Of a stretch of DNA of 64,000 nt, positions 7,331 through 14,640 are shown one piece after another. The notes under the pieces were generated by a model. That model had not been told where the DNA came from, did not search any database, and was given only the letters and a program-made list of their open reading frames with translations. A program made the translations under genes and the position numbers. Numbering within the stretch: position 1 is the stretch's first letter; every line of letters starts with the position of its first letter. The DNA is from Desulfomonile tiedjei (GTDB lineage: Bacteria > Desulfobacterota > Desulfomonilia > Desulfomonilales > Desulfomonilaceae), in contig JACRDG010000121.1 in the NCBI GenBank assembly GCA_016218715.1, positions 62,001 to 126,000 of the forward strand, read 5' to 3'.

Positions 7331-9388
7331 ATGCTGCTGGCTGAGGTGTCCCCGGATCGCACGCAACGAGCCTTGAGGGACAACGCCTCGGCCGAAGTGA
7401 CCGCCCTCGCCGTACATTGGTTGACCGCCTTCGTGTTTCTCGTCTCATCGTCAATCCTCTTTGCATGGCTGTTCGAGTGGGACCGGTACCACGTCGTCAC
7501 GACGTATAGGATCTATGACTTGGCCTGGACCGACAAGGCCCTGGTGTTCTGGCTGCTTGTGGCGAAATCCCTGGTTTGGTTCGTCCCGGTCCTGCCGGTC
7601 TGCGCGGTTTTGATCCTGTGCGGTTTTGCGAGAGCGGCTGTTGTCACGCTCAATTGCTTCTGGATAGGCATCTTTTATTTCATGGCCGCAGACCTGGTCT
7701 CGGTGAGTTTTCAGGGGTATCATGCATGGGACTACCTGCCCCCTCTGCGGGGCATTCGCTGGCAGTGGTTTGCGGACCGACTGACCGCGGACACCTTGTT
7801 GATCTTCTACGTCTTCGTGATTTCAGGGCCCTTGTGCTACGGCGTGGCGTATGGGATGACCTCGCGAGTCGGCGGGCGGTACGCCGACCTTGGGTCGCCC
7901 CAGGCGGCATCGGTGCTTGCGGGGTTCTTCCTGCTTATTGCGGTCGGAGTAGTTCCATCGCTGATTTTCTTTCGGGATCGGGCCGTGCCGGATCGCGTTT
8001 TCGAAGCCATGGCCCTCCCCGCGGTATTGAGAGAATCTCTGCCTCTTCTCACTCACCAGCTTGTTGGACGGTCACAAGCCGCTCAACCTCTACCGCCGAC
8101 AGCGGCTGCTTCGGCGGTAGGGAGTCCGTCGATTGGCTTCGACGCGCAACGGGCGACACCGGGGGATGACCGGATTTCGCAGGGAACCATCCCGCGGGCG
8201 GAGCAGCGGGACGTGCTTGTCGCCACCAGGATGGTGCAGGACGCGGCAAGTCCAGCCCCGGCCGATTTTTCCGCCTTCATCGAGCGGTCCGACCTCCCCA
8301 ACGTGATACTGATCGTTTTCGAGAGCTTTCGTTCGTCCGCAGTCGGTCCGGAGCTGATGGGGGAACTGGACGCATGGTCCCGGCAGGGTCTGCGGCTCGA
8401 TCGGCATTTTTCAGGGTGCAACGCCTCGCATTTGGCCCTGTTTTCGCTCTTTTACGCCCGGTCGTCCCTCGGGTACAGCCAAAACCTGGACCGCAAGATC
8501 CCTCCCCAGTTTTTCGAGTCCTTCCGGCGATCCGGCTATCAGATCACCCTGCTCACCTCGGGAGAGATAAAAGCGCACCGGAGGATGGGCGATTTCATCA
8601 ACGAAAACACGTGCGACAGGATACTGGTGGAAGGCGAATTCGACGGCTCGGCTGAAGATGTCTGGCCGGATTCCGATCGCAGGAAGCTGGCCCGGCTGAA
8701 GAGCATGCTCGATGACCGGCAGGATCGGCCGCAACTTGTCCTTTTCTATCTGCTCTCTTCCCACTACCAGTACTTGTTCCCGCCTGAGTTCGAGGTCTTC
8801 AAGGAGCCATCGGGCTTCCGACAATTCTTCGACCCGCAGGAGCAGCAGCGCAGTTTCGTGAATCGCTATTCCAACTCTCTCCTGTTTCTCCAGCACGAGC
8901 TGATGAAGGTTCTTCGATCCATCGATTTGAAGCGGAACATCGTGGTCATAACCGGCGACCATGGCGAATCGATGGGGGAGGACGGAGTCTTCGTGCATGG
9001 CAGTCGCATGTCCGAAATCCAGATGCGGGTCCCGTGCCTGATCGTAGGGGACGGGGTGACACCGAGGAGGATATCGACCGCCACGACGCACGCGGATCTC
9101 TTGCCGACGCTCCTGCATGTGCTGGCGGGGCGAGGAGTGCCCATCGGGAATTGTCACGGGAGGGACCTGATCGCAGACCCCTCTCCCGCTGATGAAGTGG
9201 TGCTTGCGCCGGCCAATGGACCGGAATGGGAAGGAGTGATGATCGTACGGGGAGACAGGCGGATCGTGTTCAGGACCGACACCTCCGCAAAGCCCCCGTG
9301 GTTGGAATTCGCCGGTCTTGTCGACGCAAAGGGGCAGTTTGAATGGCAGGTCGAGCCGTCAGAACGTGTCCGGTATGAATTGCGATGA
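7331..9388 (+). CDS. Inner-membrane sulfatase-fold protein, PbgA/YejM-like
   Basis: 685 residues. Several hydrophobic segments fill the first ~210 residues (for example WLTAFVFLVSSSILFAWLF and VLAGFFLLIAVGVVPSLIFF), followed by a linker and a sulfatase/LtaS-fold periplasmic domain from about residue 325: LPNVILIVFESFRSSAV, then HFSGCNASHLALFSLFYARS and the metal-binding VITGDHGESMGEDG. The Cys-x-Pro-x-Arg motif of true sulfatases is absent; the SGCNAS-FSLFY sequence corresponds to the region that in LtaS and PbgA/YejM relatives carries a Thr or Ser. In those families the role is phospholipid head-group transfer or envelope lipid regulation. Here function is inferred from architecture only. 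The gene is monocistronic between two gene-poor stretches. Confidence 0.8.
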   Translation: MLLAEVSPDRTQRALRDNASAEVTALAVHWLTAFVFLVSSSILFAWLFEWDRYHVVTTYRIYDLAWTDKALVFWLLVAKSLVWFVPVLPVCAVLILCGFARAAVVTLNCFWIGIFYFMAADLVSVSFQGYHAWDYLPPLRGIRWQWFADRLTADTLLIFYVFVISGPLCYGVAYGMTSRVGGRYADLGSPQAASVLAGFFLLIAVGVVPSLIFFRDRAVPDRVFEAMALPAVLRESLPLLTHQLVGRSQAAQPLPPTAAASAVGSPSIGFDAQRATPGDDRISQGTIPRAEQRDVLVATRMVQDAASPAPADFSAFIERSDLPNVILIVFESFRSSAVGPELMGELDAWSRQGLRLDRHFSGCNASHLALFSLFYARSSLGYSQNLDRKIPPQFFESFRRSGYQITLLTSGEIKAHRRMGDFINENTCDRILVEGEFDGSAEDVWPDSDRRKLARLKSMLDDRQDRPQLVLFYLLSSHYQYLFPPEFEVFKEPSGFRQFFDPQEQQRSFVNRYSNSLLFLQHELMKVLRSIDLKRNIVVITGDHGESMGEDGVFVHGSRMSEIQMRVPCLIVGDGVTPRRISTATTHADLLPTLLHVLAGRGVPIGNCHGRDLIADPSPADEVVLAPANGPEWEGVMIVRGDRRIVFRTDTSAKPPWLEFAGLVDAKGQFEWQVEPSERVRYELR

Positions 9389-9561
9389 ACCCGACGGCGA
9401 CCCAAGAGGCATTCATGAGTCGTCTGCAGCGTGTCTTGGCAACCATGAATCGAGACGATTGTCGGTGAGTTCAGGGCCTTCGTAGCGACTGTGTTCACAC
9501 GCGCTGCCGGGGTTGCTCGCAACGCGGAGTCTCCCTTGGGGTCCCCGCTCTTGGCCGTTCA

Positions 9562-9585
9562 GTGGGGCCGGCATCTTGCCGGTCA
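9562..9585. repeat. Dispersed hairpin repeat R2, half copy
   Basis: The segment contains GGCCGGCATCTTGCCGGTC, the reverse complement of the right half of the 26124-26180 copy. GGC-CGGC and GCCGG-TC arms fold over the ATCTT centre. Confidence 0.55.
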
Positions 9586-9670
9586 CTCTTCCGGAGACGA
9601 TCCCATCCATCGACGCTATTCACGCGGCACGCGTTCTACGTGCATCACCGCGGCCTCTCTGGCTGTATTG

Positions 9671-9725
9671 GTGGGACAGGCGTCCCGCCTGTCATTTTTT
9701 CATGGACAGGCAAGATCTATCCCAC
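9671..9725. repeat. Dispersed hairpin repeat R2, full copy
   Basis: The element starts GTGGGACAGGCGTCCCGCC, continues with TGTCATTTTTTCATGGACAGG and ends in CAAGATCTATCCCAC. It is nearly identical to 26124-26180 over about 55 bp, apart from an altered right arm. The termini are inverted (GTGGGA/ATCCCAC). Confidence 0.7.
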
Positions 9726-9743
9726 CATGATTCCCGAAATGCG

Positions 9744-11024
9744 TCACTGAATTTGCGCCATCGACCGTTGAGCAGAGGCCGGCTCCAGCATCGCTCGTTC
9801 CAGAAAGGTTGCGTAGCTCGGGCGCCGAGCCATCAGGCTGTCCAGCATGGAGGAAACTATCGGAGCTTCCCTTTTGATCAGAGCCGTGTACAGGCCTGCT
9901 CCTTCGATATCGCCTACCATCAGGGCACCGACCAGCCGGCCGTCTTTGAGCACAAGCTTGCGATAGGAGTCACCCCGCCTCTGCGTCAGAACCTCGTAGC
10001 TCGCTTCGTCGCTCGGTTGGATCAGTCCCACGGAAACCGTCGGCACGCCTGCCAGGACAAAGGAATTCAAAACCGCCAGCGTGCCGCAGTATTCAGATTC
10101 GCCCCCGGTCATGCAATGCCCGGCGATACGGCCCATCTCCACCGCGCTGGTCCAGCTCGCGGGAACTATGTTTTCGCCGGTAATGATGTCCGTCGTCTCT
10201 GCCACGTCCCCGGCTGCATAGACATCGGGCAGGCTTGTACGAAGGTTGCGGTCCACCGCGACCCCGTTCCGGACTGTAGCGGCCGCGCCGAGCGCGAGTC
10301 CGACATTGGGCCGTATTCCGACCGCGGTGACGATGAGATCTGCTTCGAGGGAAATGCCTCCCGGTGCCAGCTCACAGCTGAGCACTCCGTTTCGCCTTTC
10401 CACGCGGCTGACCGTGTGCATCAAGAGGACTCGAATCCCCCACGCTTCCAGCGCGCGGCCGACGATTTCCGCGGCGACATGGTCGAACTGGAACGGAACC
10501 ACGCGGTCCCCCTGCTCGACCACCGTCACTTCCAGCCCTTTGCGGCGCAGGGCCATGGCAGCCTTGGTGCCTACCCGTCCGCCCCCGATAACCACCGCCC
10601 GCGTCCCCTTGTCGGCCGCGTCCTTGATGGCTTGCACATCGGCCATGGACCGGAACGAATACGACCCGGCCCATTCCACCAAACCTGGGATGGACGGGCT
10701 CAGCGCAGAGGCCCCGGTCGCGATGAGGAGCCGATCGTACGCCAGACGCTCGCCTCCGCGCAGGAGAGCAACCTTCTTGTCCGGGTCGATCTCTTCGACC
10801 CTGGCCCCCAGCCTCACGTCAGCATCGCGAATCGCGGCCGCTTCGTCCTGGAACAGCGAGCGAAAGCCGACGCGGCCATCGATGAAAAATGGCATCAGCG
10901 GCCGGTAGTAAGCCGGATGGGATTCTTCGGATACGATCGTCACCTGACCTGCCGGGTCCCGGGCCCGGATGGCTCCGGCTGCGGCATTGCCTGCGGCTGA
11001 GTTCCCGACGATCACGTAGCGCAT
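9744..11024 (-). CDS. FAD/NAD(P)-dependent oxidoreductase of the CO dehydrogenase cluster
   Basis: 426-residue pyridine nucleotide-disulfide oxidoreductase-fold protein. FAD site: MRYVIVGNSAAGNAAAG at the N-terminus and VYAAGDVAE near residue 280. NAD site: VVIGGGRVGTKAA near residue 148. The redox-active CxxC of disulfide reductases is absent, as in NADH oxidases, rubredoxin reductases and NirB-like proteins. It is the third gene of a leftward unit with cooS and cooF, 48 nt behind cooF. In other anaerobes a flavoprotein of this kind beside CooS-CooF is thought to pass electrons from CO oxidation to NAD(P)+; that role is inferred here. A good ribosome site (AAAGGAGGG) precedes the ATG. Confidence 0.88.
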   Translation of the reverse strand: MRYVIVGNSAAGNAAAGAIRARDPAGQVTIVSEESHPAYYRPLMPFFIDGRVGFRSLFQDEAAAIRDADVRLGARVEEIDPDKKVALLRGGERLAYDRLLIATGASALSPSIPGLVEWAGSYSFRSMADVQAIKDAADKGTRAVVIGGGRVGTKAAMALRRKGLEVTVVEQGDRVVPFQFDHVAAEIVGRALEAWGIRVLLMHTVSRVERRNGVLSCELAPGGISLEADLIVTAVGIRPNVGLALGAAATVRNGVAVDRNLRTSLPDVYAAGDVAETTDIITGENIVPASWTSAVEMGRIAGHCMTGGESEYCGTLAVLNSFVLAGVPTVSVGLIQPSDEASYEVLTQRRGDSYRKLVLKDGRLVGALMVGDIEGAGLYTALIKREAPIVSSMLDSLMARRPSYATFLERAMLEPASAQRSMAQIQ

Positions 11025-11072
11025 CTCGTTCCCTCCTTTCGTGAGGCGGATCGATCCTCGGGGATTCGCGCG

Positions 11073-11567
11073 TTACTCCACGACAGCTCCGGCGACCACT
11101 CCCGCCTGGACCTTGCGCGTTCGAGCCGTGAACTCTTCCGCTTCGCTGAAGACAAGCGCTTTCGTTGGGCACGCGCTTACACACGCGGGGACGTCCCGGT
11201 CAGGGCACCGGTCGCACTTGACCGCAATTCGCTGCTCCTGCTTGCGCCCGATCACGCCGTACGGGCACACCATCAGGCAGGTCCAACAGCCTACACAGCG
11301 GTCCTCGTGGTGGACGACCATGCCGCGGTCGTCCCGGGAAATCGCGCCCGCGATGCACGCCTCGAGGCACGGCGCGGGATCGCAATGACGGCATGTGAGG
11401 GGTACGTTGCGGCCGTCGCCTCTCTCCACGTACAGACGATAGCGCGGGCGGGGCGTTTCGGCCACTGCGCCGAAGAGGGTCTTGGCGGCTGAATGTTCCG
11501 TGGCGCAGGCCATTTGGCAACTGCGACAACCCATACAGCGGTCCAACCGTACGAAGATCTCTTTCAT
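11073..11567 (-). CDS. cooF: CooF-like four-cluster ferredoxin subunit
   Basis: 164-residue iron-sulfur protein with sixteen cysteines arranged for four [4Fe-4S] clusters: CMGCRSCQMAC near the N-terminus, CRHCDPAPCLEAC, CVGCWTCLMVCP, and CDRCPDRDVPACVSACP. This is the pattern of CooF and HycB-type electron-transfer proteins. Its ATG overlaps the TGA of cooS in an ATGA arrangement, so the two are almost certainly co-translated. It should accept electrons from the CO dehydrogenase in the cytoplasm and hand them to the flavoprotein encoded just behind it, or to another acceptor. Confidence 0.93.
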   Translation of the reverse strand: MKEIFVRLDRCMGCRSCQMACATEHSAAKTLFGAVAETPRPRYRLYVERGDGRNVPLTCRHCDPAPCLEACIAGAISRDDRGMVVHHEDRCVGCWTCLMVCPYGVIGRKQEQRIAVKCDRCPDRDVPACVSACPTKALVFSEAEEFTARTRKVQAGVVAGAVVE

Positions 11568-13459
11568 AGCCCCAACCCCTTTCTTCTGGCCTGGATCGCC
11601 TCCATCAGCTTTGCCGCGGAGCTGACCGGGTCGGTATCGACGATGAAGTACCCGCCGAAAAAATCTCTGATGTCTTCGGTCAGCACCTTGGTCACCGCAG
11701 GACTCCCGATCACCGGGGGCACGACCCCGACATGGGTCGGCAAGCCCGCGGCAACGGCCCAGGTCCCGATGGAGATGGCCTTCTCGGTTGTGGCTTCGGG
11801 AGCGCTCGCCACGACCGGCAACTTGTCCAGATCAACCCCGAGCTTGTTGGCGACGGCGACCGCCACATCCGCGGCTCGTGAGTTGTCCACGCAGGAACCC
11901 ATGTGGAGCACGAGCGGCAACGGGCCGCCCAGCCCGGCCGCCTCGCCCAGCGCGGTCAAGACCAGCTTCAGCCCGAACCCGGCATATTCGTTGGTGGCGG
12001 CCGATGTGAGCAACCCGTGACGGGCAAACGCGCCTGCGCCGCATCCGGTGGCCAGGAGGAGAACGTTCTGTCTGGCAAGCTCCTTGGCCATGGTGACGAA
12101 GTTCAGGTCCTGGGTGACCCGAACATTGTTGCACCCGGCAAACAGACACACCCCTTGAATGTTTCCGTTGACGATATGGTCGATCAGCAGCGCCAGCGGG
12201 TCGTCCTTGTTGAGCAGCGCCAGTGCTCCGACAATGGCCTCAGTGGAGAATCCCGCAATGGATGTCTCTTCGTACGGCGGGATGTTGACGCTCTTGGAAC
12301 CGCGATTCTTGTATGACTCGATCCCCAGCCGAACGATCTCCTTGGCCGTCTTGCGCGCGGTTTCTTCTTTGAATTCCAGATGGACCGCTCCGGGGATCTT
12401 GGCGATGGGCATGGTGGTGATGAGCCGCGTGTGAAGGCACTCCGCGAGGTTCCCCAGACTCGGCATGATGCACTGGTAGTCCACGACCATCGCATCGACC
12501 GCGCCGGTGAGCAGAGCCAATTCCTGGGAAACGGAATGCGTGGCGGACGGAATCCCGTGACGCGAGAGCACTTCGTTGCCGGTGCAGCAAATACCGACGA
12601 GATTGAGCCCCTGGCTCGCGCCGGCGCGCACGGCTTCCTCATTCATTTCGCTCGCCATCTGCGCGATCACGTCAGACAGGACAGGGTTATGCCCGTGCAG
12701 CGCGATGTTCACCGCATCCTGCTTCAGCACGCCGAGATTGGCCCGGGAGACCACCGGTTGAGGGGTGCCGAAGAGCACGTCCGCCAGGTCGGTACCCATG
12801 TGGCAACCGGCAAAGTCGGCTAGCGCACATTTTACCCCCCCGAGCAGCAGGTTTATCGGATCCGCGTCGACCCCGTAATGCGTACGGTGCATCACCTCTG
12901 AGATGGCCGCGTCGATCCCTGTCGGGATCACGCCGTATTTCAGGAATTTCTCCAGCCTGCCCTGGGTAACATTCACGGCGGCCCAGGCGACCGGGGTCTC
13001 TTTTTCGGAGAAGTCGGCGAGCGCAGCCTGCGCGACCGCTCTGGCCAGCTCCTGCGTGCTCTTGTTGTCAGTATCGATTCCGAGCTTGGCAGCAAGGCTC
13101 TGCAGCTTGGCCCCATCTTTGACCGGGTAGTCAGGGGCCTTTCCCTCGGCCCATTTGAGCAACGCGTGCGCGAGGTGTTTCGCGTGGCCGGCATGCGCGG
13201 CTGTACCCGCGGCGATGGAGCGTGCCAGATTGCGCGCGACGATGGTATCCGCGGTCGCGCCACAGGTCCCCCGTGATGCCCCCTCACCGAACGGATCGAT
13301 GCGGCAGGGGCCTTGCATGCAGTTTCTGCAGCAGACCCCCATTTCGCCGAAACCGCATTGGGGAGTCTGTTGTTCAAAACGATCCCAAACGGTGCCGATA
13401 CCGTCCCGTTCCGCGGCACGCAGCACTACCTTACCAGCTTGGTCGATAGTTCTCTCCAT
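11564..13459 (-). CDS. cooS: Anaerobic carbon monoxide dehydrogenase catalytic subunit
   Basis: 631-residue Ni-Fe CO dehydrogenase, full length for the family (R. rubrum CooS is about 639). Cys35 and Cys43 are placed for the D-cluster, and Cys44, Cys47, Cys52 and Cys66 for the B-cluster. C-cluster ligands are all present: His257 (GHNP), Cys291/292 (CCTGNE), Cys330 (DYQC), Cys443 (AGCNN), Cys473 (ATGCGAG) and Cys523 (GSCVDN), with the 30- and 50-residue spacings of known enzymes. It oxidises CO to CO2 in the cytoplasm. No acetyl-CoA synthase, CooC maturation or hydrogenase genes are nearby; the partners are CooF and an FAD/NAD oxidoreductase. AAGGAG precedes the ATG, and a promoter is predicted about 80 nt upstream. 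Confidence 0.96.
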   Translation of the reverse strand: MERTIDQAGKVVLRAAERDGIGTVWDRFEQQTPQCGFGEMGVCCRNCMQGPCRIDPFGEGASRGTCGATADTIVARNLARSIAAGTAAHAGHAKHLAHALLKWAEGKAPDYPVKDGAKLQSLAAKLGIDTDNKSTQELARAVAQAALADFSEKETPVAWAAVNVTQGRLEKFLKYGVIPTGIDAAISEVMHRTHYGVDADPINLLLGGVKCALADFAGCHMGTDLADVLFGTPQPVVSRANLGVLKQDAVNIALHGHNPVLSDVIAQMASEMNEEAVRAGASQGLNLVGICCTGNEVLSRHGIPSATHSVSQELALLTGAVDAMVVDYQCIMPSLGNLAECLHTRLITTMPIAKIPGAVHLEFKEETARKTAKEIVRLGIESYKNRGSKSVNIPPYEETSIAGFSTEAIVGALALLNKDDPLALLIDHIVNGNIQGVCLFAGCNNVRVTQDLNFVTMAKELARQNVLLLATGCGAGAFARHGLLTSAATNEYAGFGLKLVLTALGEAAGLGGPLPLVLHMGSCVDNSRAADVAVAVANKLGVDLDKLPVVASAPEATTEKAISIGTWAVAAGLPTHVGVVPPVIGSPAVTKVLTEDIRDFFGGYFIVDTDPVSSAAKLMEAIQARRKGLGL

Positions 13460-13538
13460 GGCCAGCTCCTTGTCGTTTGAGAACAGGGTGAAAGGGGATT
13501 GGATGGGAAAAGACCGAGAGATACCTTATCCTACCACG

Positions 13539-13568
13539 ATCTTAGGGCCAATCGACAGCTATCGTCAA
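13539..13568 (-). promoter_or_regulatory. Predicted sigma-70-type promoter of cooS-cooF-oxidoreductase
   Basis: Reading leftward, TTGACG (13568-13563) and TAAGAT (13544-13539) are separated by 18 nt and face cooS. The expected transcript start leaves a leader of about 70 nt. I see no clear CRP/FNR-type palindrome (such as a CooA site) directly upstream, so CO-responsive control is not shown. Confidence 0.45.
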
Positions 13569-13677
13569 GAGTGTGCCATGTTCGTGAAGGAGATGCTACG
13601 TGACCCACCTCGTGTGCCGTGGCGAGTGCACCCTCGATTTCTCAATTAGAATTGGCGTGGGGCCCTTGTAGCCCGAA

Positions 13678-14475
13678 TTAACTTCCTTTAACCATCGCCG
13701 CGATCTTATCCCTGCTGATTCGGAGATAGTCCTTGTCCCGAGAAAACACCTCCAGGGTCATGGTCCCGTCGTATCCGATGTTCTTCAGGGCTTTGATGAT
13801 TCTGGGGAAGTCGATGCTCCCCCCTCCGATGGGAAGGTGATTGTCCTCTTTCCCAAAATTGTCGCTGACATGAATGTGCGCGATTCGGCCTGCGTACTGA
13901 CGGAGAAATTCCAGGTTCCTCGTGGAGCCTCTCCCGCCGATGTTGGCGTGGGCGATATCAAGGGTAAGCTTCAGGGTGGGAAATGCTGCGAGGGCTTCGG
14001 CGAAATCTTCGGGCTCGGTGAGAGAATTGGCTCGAGGAAACATATTCTCCAGGCAGAGGCACAAGCCCAGACGATCGGCCGTTTCCACCATGGCCGCGAG
14101 ACTTTTCATTCTGTACCGCCTCACCCGGTCTGCCACCATAGCGCCGAGCCCTGTGGCATACGCGGGATGGGCAACCACCTTGAGAGCGCCAAGATCTGCC
14201 GCCACCTCAAGAGATTGCAGCATCTCGTTCAAGGAAGCCTCGCGTACGCTGTCCGTCAGGTCCGCGAGATAGAGAAAGCTCGGGAGATGGCAGACCAGCT
14301 TCATGCCAGTGCGATCCAACTCGTTCAACAGAGCCTTGTGAAGGCTCCTGATCGTCGCGTGGTGCGACTGCGGCGGGTCCATGGTCAACTCGAGGTAGTC
14401 GAATCCAAGCTCGGAAATGGTACGCAGTTCCTCGAGAAGAGGTTTGATGGGAAAATTCATCGCTCCGTACAGCAT
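13678..14475 (-). CDS. Sugar phosphate isomerase/epimerase-like TIM-barrel protein
   Basis: 265 residues of the xylose isomerase-like TIM-barrel superfamily (AP endonuclease 2 family), with LGFDYLELTMDPP early, LCLCLENMFP in the middle, TLDIAHANIGG, and IAHIHVSDNFGKEDNHLPIGGG near residue 210. The Glu, Asp-x-x-His and His-x-x-Asp residues in these motifs are the usual metal ligands. Members isomerise or epimerise sugars and inositols, or repair DNA; the substrate cannot be told. AAGGAGG precedes the ATG. It lies between the cooS promoter and a histidine kinase gene on the same strand, with no obvious functional tie to either. Confidence 0.8.
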   Translation of the reverse strand: MLYGAMNFPIKPLLEELRTISELGFDYLELTMDPPQSHHATIRSLHKALLNELDRTGMKLVCHLPSFLYLADLTDSVREASLNEMLQSLEVAADLGALKVVAHPAYATGLGAMVADRVRRYRMKSLAAMVETADRLGLCLCLENMFPRANSLTEPEDFAEALAAFPTLKLTLDIAHANIGGRGSTRNLEFLRQYAGRIAHIHVSDNFGKEDNHLPIGGGSIDFPRIIKALKNIGYDGTMTLEVFSRDKDYLRISRDKIAAMVKGS

Positions 14476-14640
14476 GCCGTGCCTCCTTCATCGACATGCT
14501 GGATCATAGCACTTCCTTCTGGCCTCTGGGGCGCAATTGTAAGGTGTCGGCAACTCTCAATAAATAATCCGGGAAGGACCTTTCTTGGAAAACAGGTCTT
14601 TCCCCGGACCGCTCGCTCCGGGCCGTTCTGCGGTGTGCCC

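Larger units (their letters stand above)
9389..9743. other. Convergent intergenic stretch with R2 repeats
   Basis: The space lies between the ends of two converging genes. It contains a half copy (9562-9585) and a full copy (9671-9725) of the R2 hairpin repeat. No open frame with a ribosome site was found. The full R2 copy ends 18 nt before the stop of the oxidoreductase gene and may serve as its transcription end, though no T-run is evident. Confidence 0.5.

Noticed and set aside
9513-11000. 495-codon plus-strand frame covering the oxidoreductase gene
   Set aside because: Antisense to a gene with clear FAD and NAD motifs; it begins in R2 repeat sequence.
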